The notes under the pieces are model-generated. The model searched no databases and was not told the DNA's origin. It saw nothing but the letters and a program-made list of their open reading frames with translations. A stretch of DNA of 64,000 nucleotides from Agarilytica rhodophyticola. GTDB taxonomy: Bacteria; Pseudomonadota; Gammaproteobacteria; Pseudomonadales; Cellvibrionaceae. The stretch is taken from positions 620,001 to 684,000 of the forward strand of contig NZ_CP020038.1 in the NCBI RefSeq assembly GCF_002157225.2, in the 5' to 3' direction. Of the stretch, positions 25,324 through 34,498 are shown in pieces. Position numbers and translations under genes: made by a program. Each line of letters opens with the position of its first letter. Within the stretch, counting starts at the first letter, position 1.

Positions 25324-27900
25324 ATGCGTCTATTTTTCAATCAATATGTTCATATCGTTACTCATTATCCTAAACTTATACTCTTGGCCATTAGTATCAT
25401 TACTCTGGGACTGGTTTCTGGGTTGCCAAATTTCAAATTAGATGCATCGGCAGACTCACTTACTTTAGAAAACGATAAAGACCTCAATTATTTTCGGGAG
25501 ATTTCACAGCAATACCAAAGCGGTGATTTTTTAGTGGTAACCTTTCGCCCGAATGAAGATTTATTCTCTGATGCTTCCTTAGCGTTGCTTGGTAAGCTCA
25601 AACAAGACCTAGCTGCCATCGATGGTGTTAGCGGTGTTAATACCATCCTTGATGTTCCATTGTTATACAGCCCTTTGCGAAGTCTTCCTGAAATCGTAAC
25701 GCAACCTTTGACTCTGCTATCACCTGGTGTGGATAGAAAGCTCGCCGCTAAAGAATTCCTTGAAAGTCCTATTTATAAAGAACTTATTCTAGGCCCTGAC
25801 GGACAAACTACAGCTTTACAACTAAATATAGCTATTGACTCAACCTATATCAAATTAGTGAATGAGAGAGAGAGACTTCGTATAAAACGCGCCAAAGAAG
25901 GCTTGACGGAGGCAGAAAAAATACAGCTTGCCGAAGTATCTCAAGAGTTCTTGGAATATCGAACCGAAGCCGAAGCTCGCTCACATGCGCGTGTTGAGCG
26001 TGTACGAGAGGTGGTGGCTAGTTATAAAAACCAAGCACAGCTATTTGTCGGTGGTGTCACTATGATCACAGCAGATATGATTACTTTTATACAAAGTGAT
26101 TTGGTTGTTTTTGGTACAGCGGTTATCATCTTTATGATTGCTATTTTGGCGCTAATTTTTCGTCGCTTACGCTTTGTTGTGATTCCAATGCTCAGCTGTA
26201 TTGCCGCTGTACTAATGATGCTGGGATACGTTAGCTGGTTAGACTGGCGTCTTACCGTTATTTCATCAAATTTTGTTGCTTTGTTATTAATAATATCTTT
26301 AGCGATCACTATTCATTTGATTGTGCGTTATCGGGAATATGCACAGGATAATCCAGATTGGTCTCAGGCACAGTTAGTTTCTGCGACAGTAAAATTTATG
26401 GCTCGCCCATGCCTTTATACGGCCTTGACCACTATAGTGGCTTTTGCTTCTCTGGTAATTAGTGATATTCGTCCCGTCATTGATTTTGGCTGGATGATGA
26501 CTATTGGCTTAGTTGTGGCTTTAATTCTAGCTTTTTTACTAATGCCTGCCTCCTTAATGCTATTGCCAAGAGATTTACCCAAGCAACAAGATTTATCTCG
26601 TCAGCAAAAAGTGCAAGCAAAGAGCGACAGAAAGGCTTTGACTCTCTACTTTAGCGCCGTGGTGGAAAAATATGGAACTGTCGTTCTAGGTGTTAGCGGT
26701 TTAGTCTTGATACTTAGCGTTATTGGTATAGGGCGTTTACAAGTAGAGAATCGCTTTATCGATTATTTCCACAGTACCACCGAAATTTACCAAGGCTTAT
26801 CTGTTATCGATAATAACCTAGGTGGGACAACGTCTTTAGATATCATTGTTGCTGCAGATAATACAGTTGAGCTCGTTGAAGATAGCGGGTTTGATGATGA
26901 AGATAGCGAATACGATGGCGACGGGTTTGACGAAGACCCTTATGCTGATAGCGAAGAAGACCCTTATGCAGATGATGGTTACGGTGATGATGCTTTCGGT
27001 GATGAAACCGCGGATAACAATAACTACTGGCTCACCGTATCGGGTTTGAAAAAAGTTGAGCGTATACATGATTATCTCGATTCTTTGCCTGAAATAGGTA
27101 AGGTTCAATCGTTAGCGATTTTATACAAAGTAGGGAAAGATATTAATGGCGGATTAAACGACTTTGAACTAGCCGTCATGCAAAAGTCTCTACCGGACAA
27201 TGTGCAGAACATATTAGTTTCTCCATTCTTGTCACCTAATGGTAAAGAAACACGTATTTCCATGCGAATAAAGGACTCTTCTCCAGGCTTAAAGCGTAAA
27301 GAATTGGTTGAGCGTATTGAAGCACACTTACATGAAAAAGAAGGTTACACTAGCGATAATCTGAGTATTACAGGATTATTAGTGCTTTATAATAATATGC
27401 TACAGAGTTTATTTAGCTCGCAAATCGTCACGCTCGGAGCAGTATTTTTAGCGATTACATTAATGTTTGTTATTTTATTCCGCTCGTTGAAAGTTGCTAT
27501 TGTGGCAATTTTACCAAATATTTTAGCGGCACTTTCTATTTTGGGGACAATGGGCTTACTCGGTTTACCACTTGATATGATGACAATTACTGTTGCTGCT
27601 ATCACTGTAGGTATTGGTGTAGACGATACTATTCATTATATTCATCGTTTTAAAGAAGAGATTAAAGTAGATGGCAATTATATAGCTGCTATGCATCGTG
27701 CTCATGCCTCCATTGGACGGGCTATGTATTATACATCGGTTATTATTATTTTCGGTTTTTCAATTATGGTGCTGTCTGAATTTATTCCCACCATTTATTT
27801 TGGTTTGCTCACAGGACTTGCAATGTTTGCTGCCCTCATGGGAGCTCTTTTGTTGTTGCCTAAGTTGATACTAATGGTTAAACCCTTTGCAACAGATTAA
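25324..27900 (+). CDS. MMPL/RND-family exporter with acidic insert
   Basis: About 858 aa. Two halves, each with one helix, a large periplasmic loop and a bundle of five helices, as in the MMPL/SecDF-like branch of RND transporters. Conserved GIGVDDTIHYIHRF lies in the second sterol-sensing-like bundle. The second periplasmic loop carries a striking Asp/Glu/Gly/Tyr-rich insert (about residues 518-566) with repeats such as DEDPYAD and EEDPYADDGYGDD. It looks like a calcium-binding or disordered spacer. Substrate unknown; relatives move lipids, hopanoids or pigments. The ATG at 25324 is preferred to the overlapping TTG at 25321. Confidence 0.88.
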   Translation: MRLFFNQYVHIVTHYPKLILLAISIITLGLVSGLPNFKLDASADSLTLENDKDLNYFREISQQYQSGDFLVVTFRPNEDLFSDASLALLGKLKQDLAAIDGVSGVNTILDVPLLYSPLRSLPEIVTQPLTLLSPGVDRKLAAKEFLESPIYKELILGPDGQTTALQLNIAIDSTYIKLVNERERLRIKRAKEGLTEAEKIQLAEVSQEFLEYRTEAEARSHARVERVREVVASYKNQAQLFVGGVTMITADMITFIQSDLVVFGTAVIIFMIAILALIFRRLRFVVIPMLSCIAAVLMMLGYVSWLDWRLTVISSNFVALLLIISLAITIHLIVRYREYAQDNPDWSQAQLVSATVKFMARPCLYTALTTIVAFASLVISDIRPVIDFGWMMTIGLVVALILAFLLMPASLMLLPRDLPKQQDLSRQQKVQAKSDRKALTLYFSAVVEKYGTVVLGVSGLVLILSVIGIGRLQVENRFIDYFHSTTEIYQGLSVIDNNLGGTTSLDIIVAADNTVELVEDSGFDDEDSEYDGDGFDEDPYADSEEDPYADDGYGDDAFGDETADNNNYWLTVSGLKKVERIHDYLDSLPEIGKVQSLAILYKVGKDINGGLNDFELAVMQKSLPDNVQNILVSPFLSPNGKETRISMRIKDSSPGLKRKELVERIEAHLHEKEGYTSDNLSITGLLVLYNNMLQSLFSSQIVTLGAVFLAITLMFVILFRSLKVAIVAILPNILAALSILGTMGLLGLPLDMMTITVAAITVGIGVDDTIHYIHRFKEEIKVDGNYIAAMHRAHASIGRAMYYTSVIIIFGFSIMVLSEFIPTIYFGLLTGLAMFAALMGALLLLPKLILMVKPFATD

Positions 27901-27964
27901 AAAACTTAGCTGTTAATTAAAATGAAGCCTTAATATAAGTAACACCCAAGGACGTATCGCTGAT

Positions 27965-29050
27965 ATGAACTTCAGAATAACTATAATATTCGTACTAGTA
28001 GCTGCTTTATCTGTAAAGCTGCACGCTCAAAACAGCGTAAATGTTGGAATATCAAAGATAGAGTTTACAGACGAGAGTCGCTTAGCTTGGAATGGAAAAG
28101 GGCCTCGCCCCATTACTTCTCATATTTTCTATCCTACCAAGGCTGAGAATGTTGAGCCTGTGATGCTAGGTGAACCTGATGAGCCACTGTTTAATGCCGG
28201 TAATGCTGTATGGGGTGCAAAACCTGTTAATAAAATAGCTCTACCATTAGTTATTATGTCTCATGGAACAGGAGGCTCGGCCCTACAGATGCTCTGGTTA
28301 GCTGAACATCTAGTTAAACATGGCTATTTAGTCATAGGCGTTAACCATCATGGTAATACCGCTATTGAACCGAAAAAATATGCCGAAGCTTACAAGCTTT
28401 GGTGGGAACGCACACTGGATTTATCTGTTGTATTAAATGAATTATCTCAGCATCGTCTTTGGTCAGGCTATATTGACAATGACAAAATAGGCGTTGTTGG
28501 TTTTTCTCTAGGTGGTTATACCGCAATTTCTGCTATCGGTGGTATTACCGATAAAACACTATTTGCAAAATTTTGCCAAAGTCCTAAACGAGACTTTACC
28601 TGCGATGCTCAGTTGGAATTTTCTTCTATCGATAAAGAATTTAAGAAAGTTAAGGATACCGCTCGAGTTAAAGAATCCATGCTTAGGCAAGGCGATTCAT
28701 TCAAAATTAGTGCTATTAAAGCCGCGTTTGTACTAGCTCCTGCGGTTGCTCAGTCAATTACTGAAAAAAGTTTACAAAATATTATTATCCCAGTGCGAGT
28801 TGTGGTGGGTAGTAATGATAAAGTAGCACCTGCTCTCTCGAATGCAAAGAGGGTATCCTCTCTTATCAAAGCGGCAAAATATTCTGAAATAGATAAAGTG
28901 GGCCACTACACATTTCTGTCTAATTGTACTTCTCTTGGCAAGAAATATTTGAGTGAGTTATGCTTAGATCATAAGGATATTGTGCGGGAGGATGTACATC
29001 AACGTATTGGTAAAGATGCCGTTGAGTTCTTTGATTCAGTGTTTTTTTAG
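27965..29050 (+). CDS. Secreted alpha/beta hydrolase (PAF-acetylhydrolase/dienelactone hydrolase-like)
   Basis: 361 aa. A signal peptide (IIFVLVAALSVKLHAQ, cleavage after HAQ or LHA) predicts periplasmic location. The fold is shown by LVIMSHGTGGSALQ (oxyanion loop), GVVGFSLGGYTA (nucleophile Ser), VVVGSNDKVAP (acid) and KVGHYTFLSNC (His). This arrangement resembles predicted dienelactone hydrolases/platelet-activating-factor acetylhydrolases. It lies 64 bp after the MMPL exporter on the same strand and may be co-transcribed with it. Confidence 0.85.
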   Translation: MNFRITIIFVLVAALSVKLHAQNSVNVGISKIEFTDESRLAWNGKGPRPITSHIFYPTKAENVEPVMLGEPDEPLFNAGNAVWGAKPVNKIALPLVIMSHGTGGSALQMLWLAEHLVKHGYLVIGVNHHGNTAIEPKKYAEAYKLWWERTLDLSVVLNELSQHRLWSGYIDNDKIGVVGFSLGGYTAISAIGGITDKTLFAKFCQSPKRDFTCDAQLEFSSIDKEFKKVKDTARVKESMLRQGDSFKISAIKAAFVLAPAVAQSITEKSLQNIIIPVRVVVGSNDKVAPALSNAKRVSSLIKAAKYSEIDKVGHYTFLSNCTSLGKKYLSELCLDHKDIVREDVHQRIGKDAVEFFDSVFF

Positions 29051-29072
29051 AAAAAAATAAAGCCTATTTCAA

Positions 29073-29483
29073 TCAGTTAAGTACCGTGATATGTTTTGTA
29101 TTTAATAAGTAATTGAGCATAAAACATATTAATACTCCTACCGAAAGTCCTATGAGGTTGTAGCCTAAGTCCATAGGGTCAGTAATTCGCGTGGTAGTAA
29201 GGCTCTGTGCAAGTTCAGAACACAGCGATAAAACGGCGCTTAAAATAAATATTCTACTTGTCTTTAGGTATTCTAATAATGCTACCCAAGCCGATGTTAT
29301 AAGTAACAAGTTGCCAGTAAAATGAAGAGCTGCTGGCGGGATATTGGAGGGAGTGTTGTTCACTGGCATTAGAGCGAAGGTAAAGAAAATGCCGATGGCA
29401 AGTAGGAACTGAAAAATTCTCAATACCTTAAAAATAGGGTTTTGAAAAATAAAGCGTAGTATCTGTAAAAGCAGTAATTGCAT
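29073..29483 (-). CDS. VanZ-like membrane protein
   Basis: About 136 aa from the ATG at 29483 (AGGA about 10 bases upstream); a TTG at 29540 inside the kinase gene would extend it by 19 residues. Four hydrophobic segments. The C-terminal part has SLCSELAQSLTTTRITDPMD followed by LGYNLIGLSVG, the VanZ-like pattern (acidic residue before a helix, then Arg and Asp before the last helix). Function of the family is poorly known. Last gene of the PepSY-regulator-kinase operon. Confidence 0.75.
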   Translation of the reverse strand: MQLLLLQILRFIFQNPIFKVLRIFQFLLAIGIFFTFALMPVNNTPSNIPPAALHFTGNLLLITSAWVALLEYLKTSRIFILSAVLSLCSELAQSLTTTRITDPMDLGYNLIGLSVGVLICFMLNYLLNTKHITVLN

Positions 29484-29512
29484 TGCTAGCGTTAATCCTA
29501 CAAAATTTAATT

Positions 29513-30907
29513 TTATACTGGCAGTGTCAGTATAAAGCAAGCACCACCCAAGTGTGATTTTTCTACTAATATTCCACCGTCGTAGCTACTGATAATTTCT
29601 GCGGCTACAGCTAAACCGATGCCTTGGCCGGGTGTCGATGTATCTACACGTGCACCGCGTTCGAGAATCTCATTACGCATGCTCTCGGGTACGCCGTCGC
29701 CATCATCTGATATTTTGATGGTAATGCTTTTTTTATTGCGAATAGCATCTACGGTGACCTTACCATGGCCGTATTTAAAAGCATTCTCCAAAATATTTCC
29801 CAGTACTTCCATAAAGTCTGCTTCTTGGGCCGCGTAGTCTAGGTCTTCTTTTATGTGAAGTGTGAACTGAATATTTTTATCTTGGTAGACTTTCTCTAAT
29901 GCATTGCCAATTCGCTTGATAAGATGAGTGAGTTTAATCGTAGATTGGAATGAAGCTTTAGTAGCGGTCGCACGATTTAATTGATGACTAATGATTTTGG
30001 TCATGCGCTCAATCTGCTCATTGACGGCCAATTCCCATTCTGCTTTCTTCTCTGCTTGAGGAAAATGTTTTTCTATCACACTACGTATCACTGATAGTGG
30101 CGTTTTTAAACTATGGGCTAAATCCGCCAACGTATTCTTATAACGCTTACGCTGTTTTTGTTCACTGCTGAGTAGCAAATTAATATTTTGTGTGACGGGT
30201 ACAATTTCTTCTGGGTAGTTTTTGTCTAACGACTGGATAAGACCTGACTCAAGTTGTTTAATATCTAATGCCAAGCGTTTAAGAGGGAACAAGCCCCAGC
30301 GGATAATGGCTGTTTGCACAATAATTAGAAGTATGGCAAGGCCGCTCAGCCACCCTAATAACGTTTTGCGGTAGCCCAGCAAGTCGCCACGTAATTTCGC
30401 TTGAGAATGGATAACCACAAACTGAAACTCACGGTCAATCTCTTCTATTTCCCATACTGAGTTGAAACGCGAGATAAAAAAACTTTCCCCTTCGATTTCC
30501 TCTGTACTAAAACTAAATTCACCAATTTCCACATGCTTATATGGAATTTTGGCCGTAAAAGGAGAAATGCTCAGAGAGATAGACTCCCAAATAGGGCCGA
30601 ATTCATCATCAACTATTTGAGCATATAAGCCGGATGCCGGATCGTTAAACGGTGATTCTCTTAGTGCGTCGGGGATTAACAGAAAACCTTCATCAGGCTC
30701 GGCTACAGCCATCATCGAATAAGTGTAAGCGAGTAGAGAATCCTGCTCGCTATTATAGACGCTTTTCCGAAATGCTCGGTCTAGCATGAAGGCGCTGAAG
30801 CCCAACAATATAGGTAGAAGAATTACCGAGGCAGAAAATATCCGCCATGCTAGAGATTTGCTGCGTAACAGGTTAACTATTGAGATAATGAGTTGTTTAA
30901 TTTTCAA
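29513..30907 (-). CDS. Two-component sensor histidine kinase, PhoQ-like
   Basis: About 464 aa. Two membrane helices (SASVILLPILLGFSAFML and GWLSGLAILLIIVQTAII) flank a periplasmic sensor domain of roughly 135 residues. Then come a HAMP-like linker, HisKA with LADLAHSLKTPLSVIRS (phospho-acceptor His), and HATPase_c with NILENAFKYG, SDDGDGVPE and GQGIGLAVAAEI. The layout and operon are PhoQ-like. The start is ambiguous: no ATG precedes the first helix close to the regulator stop, so a TTG at 30907 (overlapping that stop by 11 bp) is proposed. The open frame extends to 31003. Confidence 0.85.
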   Translation of the reverse strand: MKIKQLIISIVNLLRSKSLAWRIFSASVILLPILLGFSAFMLDRAFRKSVYNSEQDSLLAYTYSMMAVAEPDEGFLLIPDALRESPFNDPASGLYAQIVDDEFGPIWESISLSISPFTAKIPYKHVEIGEFSFSTEEIEGESFFISRFNSVWEIEEIDREFQFVVIHSQAKLRGDLLGYRKTLLGWLSGLAILLIIVQTAIIRWGLFPLKRLALDIKQLESGLIQSLDKNYPEEIVPVTQNINLLLSSEQKQRKRYKNTLADLAHSLKTPLSVIRSVIEKHFPQAEKKAEWELAVNEQIERMTKIISHQLNRATATKASFQSTIKLTHLIKRIGNALEKVYQDKNIQFTLHIKEDLDYAAQEADFMEVLGNILENAFKYGHGKVTVDAIRNKKSITIKISDDGDGVPESMRNEILERGARVDTSTPGQGIGLAVAAEIISSYDGGILVEKSHLGGACFILTLPV

Positions 30908-31571
30908 GGTGGAAGCGATAACCCTGTCCACGTACAGTTTTGATTGGCTTAATTGTATTATCGGGATCAAGCTTTTTTCGTAAGCGCCCAATGAATACTT
31001 CAATCACATTGCTGTCACGCTCAAAATCTTGGTGGTATAGATGCTCTGTCAGCTCTGTTTTTGATACTGCCTCACCCGCATGCAATGCTAAATACTCAAG
31101 GGTATTATATTCGTAGCTAGTTAATTCCACACTGTTATCATTCACTGAAACGTGCTTTGCTGAAGTGTCTATGCGTATGGGGGCAAAGTTAAGCACGGGA
31201 GAAGCGTTGCCAGTTGAGCGTCTAATTAAAGCGTTGGCTCTGGCGCGTAACTCTTCCGAATGGAAAGGCTTGACTAAGTAGTCGTCGGCACCTGCTTCCA
31301 AACCGCTGACTTTATCTTGCCAGTTACCACGTGCTGTTAGCACCAATACAGGGTATTTTTTGCCCGCCTCGCGCAATTCTTTGATGATACTGATGCCGTC
31401 TTTGAAAGGTAGGCCTATATCGATAATCGCAATGTCATAATCGTATTCCATCGCGAAGTAACTTCCTTCTTTACCATCTGCAGCTGTATCAATAATAAAG
31501 TTTTGCTGCTGAAAAAAATCAGCTAGCTGTTCTCGTATCGCTGCTTCATCTTCAATAATGAGTAATCGCAT
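30897..31571 (-). CDS. OmpR/PhoP-family response regulator
   Basis: 224 aa. Receiver domain with EDEAAIRE, phospho-acceptor Asp in AIIDIGLPFKDG, Thr in LVLTARG and Lys in LVKPF. The winged-helix DNA-binding domain shows ELTSYEYNTLEYLALH and SNVIEVFIGRLRKKLD, then VRGQGYRFHLEN. Its stop overlaps the kinase start, and it begins 5 bp after the PepSY gene, so the three are one transcript. Closest in style to PhoP. Confidence 0.93.
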   Translation of the reverse strand: MRLLIIEDEAAIREQLADFFQQQNFIIDTAADGKEGSYFAMEYDYDIAIIDIGLPFKDGISIIKELREAGKKYPVLVLTARGNWQDKVSGLEAGADDYLVKPFHSEELRARANALIRRSTGNASPVLNFAPIRIDTSAKHVSVNDNSVELTSYEYNTLEYLALHAGEAVSKTELTEHLYHQDFERDSNVIEVFIGRLRKKLDPDNTIKPIKTVRGQGYRFHLEN

Positions 31572-31576
31572 AAGTT

Positions 31577-31909
31577 TTATCCGCCGTTAATAGACACTAT
31601 TTTAATGCGCCCGGAATCCAGTAGCAGCTTGACTCTATATACGGTACGACCATCTCGTTTAGAGGTGTTGACACTAAGTACTTTACCACCATATTGAGAC
31701 TGTGCTTGTGCTGCAGCTTGGCTTTTTCCAGAGGCTTTTCTATATATAAGCTGGTCATTGAGGCTAGCATATCGAAGATGCTTAATATTGCCCTCGCCAA
31801 CAGCATTCTCATCACTCTGAGATTGCGCGATGCTTATACATGGAGTACTTATTGTCACCGTTAAGGCGACAGCTTTACCCAACTGTTTAGTGTTTTTGAA
31901 CAACTTCAT
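31577..31909 (-). CDS. Secreted PepSY-domain protein
   Basis: 110 aa. A signal peptide (KAVALTVTISTPCISIAQ) precedes one PepSY-like unit: AAAQAQSQYGGKVLSVNTSK, then GRTVYRVKLL and GRIKIVSI. PepSY units are thought to bind or inhibit peptidases in the envelope. As first gene of a PhoPQ-like operon it may feed into signal sensing by the kinase; such small PepSY genes next to two-component systems recur in gammaproteobacteria. Confidence 0.82.
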   Translation of the reverse strand: MKLFKNTKQLGKAVALTVTISTPCISIAQSQSDENAVGEGNIKHLRYASLNDQLIYRKASGKSQAAAQAQSQYGGKVLSVNTSKRDGRTVYRVKLLLDSGRIKIVSINGG

Positions 31910-32000
31910 TAATAAAACGCCATATGCATAATTTTGAGGTTGATGTTGCCCATTTTACGCTAATCGTTAGATATTTACCGATTTTTTTAAAAATCAACGG

Positions 32001-32543
32001 TTAGTAATCTACAGGCTGAACGTTGACAGAAACTTTAATGCGCTTACCTGGATGCTCTTCCATAAATGTAGAGTAAGTTTTTCCTCGGTACTTATAAGTA
32101 ACATCATATCCGGTTAAACGTTCTTGGGTTTCTGTGTGATAAGAAACTTCACAACGTTCTACATCTTCATAACTGACATCATAGCGATCTGCGCCTCTAC
32201 TGCGTCTTCCAATATCGTGCCCAATAGATGCGCCTAGGGCTGAACCTACGACTGCCCCCACTCTTTTGTTACTTTTTTTATGTCCTACAGCATGTCCTAT
32301 AGCGCCGCCAATGATACCGCCAACGATAGTGCTTGTGGCCGAATTATGACGAGGTCTGCGATGTTCAGTTTGAACTGTTTCAACCCAGCAACTTTCTTCT
32401 GGTACTCGGTGCTTGTAGGTTTTATATATGGGGGTCACATCCTTAACTTTGGCGTAGTCGTAAAACCTGTGGTTGTCGGCCGCAGAAAAAGCTGAAACAC
32501 TTAGCAAAGAAGCGAGAGTTGTGAGTTTAATCAGACGGTTCAT
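32001..32543 (-). CDS. Glycine-zipper 2TM domain protein, exported
   Basis: 180 aa. Signal peptide LTTLASLLSVSAFSA with no lipobox cysteine. The middle holds the glycine-zipper hairpin: TIVGGIIGGAIGHAVGH, a basic turn, then GAVVGSALGASIGHDIG. This is the Rickettsia 17-kDa antigen/SlyB-like fold, which inserts in or spans the outer membrane. The C-terminal region has a Cys matching one before the zipper, so a disulfide is possible. Likely an envelope-integrity protein; exact function unknown. Confidence 0.85.
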   Translation of the reverse strand: MNRLIKLTTLASLLSVSAFSAADNHRFYDYAKVKDVTPIYKTYKHRVPEESCWVETVQTEHRRPRHNSATSTIVGGIIGGAIGHAVGHKKSNKRVGAVVGSALGASIGHDIGRRSRGADRYDVSYEDVERCEVSYHTETQERLTGYDVTYKYRGKTYSTFMEEHPGKRIKVSVNVQPVDY

Positions 32544-32645
32544 GATCTTCTCCTATATTGTTAAACACAGGATACGTCTCACTATCTGAACCAAGGCTGA
32601 ACTCTCAGTAGTGATGGGATTGATAGCCCCACTCTTACGTGGCGG

Positions 32646-33305
32646 CTAGCCAATAAGCGACTCAATTATACTGTACGCCTGAGATAAATCGTCGACAATA
32701 TAATCTGCTGCACTTAAATCTTGCTGCCTAGAATAATGGTTTTGCACGGCAATGCATCTAAGTTTTGCAGCTTTGGCGGCGGCGATACCTGTTGGTGAAT
32801 CTTCAATAGCAATACACTCATCCGCCTTGAGCATAAGAGAGCTGAGTGCCAGAAGGTATACGTCAGCTGCAGGTTTGTTGTGGACAACATCATCGCTAGT
32901 GGCAACACAAGAGAAAAGTGGGAAAAAATCTCGTTTGCTGATGGATTTTTGTACGGTGGTTCTAGGGGCGCCTGTTGCTACCGCAAGTCTTAGCCCGAGC
33001 TTATGGCACTGCTCGATAGTTTGCTGCACATAAGGTAAAAGTATCGTTTCATGCTGGTCAAAATATTTGGCACAGAGAGCTTCTTTGGCTTGGCATAGTG
33101 CGTTTGGCTCCAGGTCAATATCGTACTTATTAACAATGAATCGGGCATTCTCAATACTGGGAACACCACTACAATGGGCAATATAATCCTGCTCTGAGAA
33201 GTGGATGTGATGGCTCTGCATTAGCTGCTGCCATATGTCGTAATGAAATCGCTCACTATCCACAAGTGTGCCATCGTGATCAAAAATTACACCTTGCAAA
33301 GACAT
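32646..33305 (-). CDS. HAD-superfamily hydrolase, beta-phosphoglucomutase-like
   Basis: 219 aa. Motifs: I FDHDGTLVDSE, II AVATGAPRTT, III Lys in VVHNKPAADVY, IV AIEDSPTGIAAA. Subclass IA cap lies between I and II. Sugar-phosphate or nucleotide phosphatase activity is likely; substrate not readable. It is one of three related HAD phosphatases in the window (others at 13902 and 61095). Confidence 0.88.
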   Translation of the reverse strand: MSLQGVIFDHDGTLVDSERFHYDIWQQLMQSHHIHFSEQDYIAHCSGVPSIENARFIVNKYDIDLEPNALCQAKEALCAKYFDQHETILLPYVQQTIEQCHKLGLRLAVATGAPRTTVQKSISKRDFFPLFSCVATSDDVVHNKPAADVYLLALSSLMLKADECIAIEDSPTGIAAAKAAKLRCIAVQNHYSRQQDLSAADYIVDDLSQAYSIIESLIG

Positions 33306-33697
33306 CTGAAACTACTTCCTCAAAAACTTTCTTTAAAAACCTTCTTTAAGTACGTAGTATCATAGCGTTCGTTTCCAATGATTAAAAGCTGTGCTCAGGC
33401 TGCTGCAAGCGATGATTTTTTGCTCACTTGTATCGAGCTAGCTTAGATTTTGCAGAGGTCTTTACAGCCTGCAAAGAGCATTTTTATCTCGGCCTGTCAT
33501 ATTGTTTTACGCTTTACGGGTTATAATGTCGTTGTCTATAAGGCTTTGAATCAAGCATATGTGTGAATACTTGTCGGTTTTGAGCCTATCTTGTGTCGCT
33601 ATTCGCATAAAAATAAATGGCGATTGGTATTATGTATAGCCGCTATACTGGCGGGATCATAATGAAGAATTAATAGGATATTTTTTAGGTGTATATA
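33306..33697. other. Intergenic region, no clear feature
   Basis: About 390 bp between a divergent HAD gene and the retropepsin-like lipoprotein gene. No open frame with coding character, repeat or strong hairpin was found. It should contain the promoter of the three-gene ligase cluster that follows. Confidence 0.5.
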
Positions 33698-34465
33698 ATG
33701 AGAGTATTACTCCTTTGTGCGGGTCTCATTTTTCTCTCTGCATGTTCAATGTTTCGTGTCAACAAAGATAATCCGCTGGCTCTCGAAAGCCATGAATTAT
33801 TGCAAGAGCAACAAGATTTGCTGTCAGAACACAGCTCACGCCTAAATTCTCTATCCGATTCTCAGTTGGCTTTGGCGGATCGCATCGGCCAAATGCAGTC
33901 CCAAATCCATATTATCGGTAAGCAATTGGTGCAGGCTACAGCACCCAAGCAAAGAGTTCAGGTTACGGAATCTCCCAAAAAGAACAAAACAGTTCCAAAA
34001 GTTGATCCTGCAGCGCTTTCGGTAGGTGGCAAAGCTGTTTTGGGTCGTTTGGAATATGTTCTAATTGAGGGTGCTAGTGAATATATGAAAGCTAGAGTGG
34101 ATACTGGAGCGAGTTCCTCGTCTCTCAATGCTACCAATATTCAGCGTTTTGAGCGTAATGGTGATCGTTGGGTGAGATTTAGCGTCAGCTTGGGTGAAAG
34201 AGATATTTCCATGGAAGCGCCACTTGAACGTTATGTACGTATCCGTCAAGCTTCTAGCGATAAACTGGAGAGACGCCCTGTCGTCAAGCTAAGCTTATTA
34301 CTTGGTGAGTTGACCGAACAAACTGAATTTACTTTGTCTGATCGTACTGGAATGTTATACCCCGTCCTACTTGGACGTAGTTTTCTTCAGGATATTGCTG
34401 TGGTAGATGTGGCCAAGAAATTCACTCGCCCACAAGACCCCAAACTAACTGCCCAAGTTGAATAA
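33698..34465 (+). CDS. Retropepsin-like aspartic protease lipoprotein (COG4067 / ATP-dependent zinc protease family)
   Basis: About 255 aa. Lipoprotein signal with lipobox LSAC. A short coiled segment (residues 25-75: ESHELLQEQQDLLSEHSS and following) precedes the protease domain, which begins GRLEYVLIEG. It contains the catalytic motif ARVDTGASSSSL and the second-strand VLLGRSFLQDIAVVDV. The family is annotated as ATP-dependent zinc protease but is a retroviral-protease fold with one DTGA per subunit. It is grouped with the transglutaminase-7TM and RimK-like genes that follow, as in many gammaproteobacteria. The ATG at 33698 with AGGT upstream is preferred to a GTG nine bases earlier. Confidence 0.88.
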   Translation: MRVLLLCAGLIFLSACSMFRVNKDNPLALESHELLQEQQDLLSEHSSRLNSLSDSQLALADRIGQMQSQIHIIGKQLVQATAPKQRVQVTESPKKNKTVPKVDPAALSVGGKAVLGRLEYVLIEGASEYMKARVDTGASSSSLNATNIQRFERNGDRWVRFSVSLGERDISMEAPLERYVRIRQASSDKLERRPVVKLSLLLGELTEQTEFTLSDRTGMLYPVLLGRSFLQDIAVVDVAKKFTRPQDPKLTAQVE

Positions 34466-34492
34466 ATTAGAGTTGAGTAAATTAGAGTTGAG
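34463..34492 (+). repeat. Short tandem duplication, 15 bp twice
   Basis: TAAATTAGAGTTGAG occurs twice head to tail, beginning at the stop codon of the protease gene and ending 6 bp before the next start. It is a simple slippage duplication that sets the spacing between the two genes; no regulatory meaning is visible. Confidence 0.8.
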
Positions 34493-34498
34493 TAATCA

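Noticed and set aside
26836-27108. 90-codon minus-strand frame opposite the acidic insert of the exporter
   Set aside because: Ile/Val/Phe repeats arise from the complement of Asp/Glu codons; a pure shadow.
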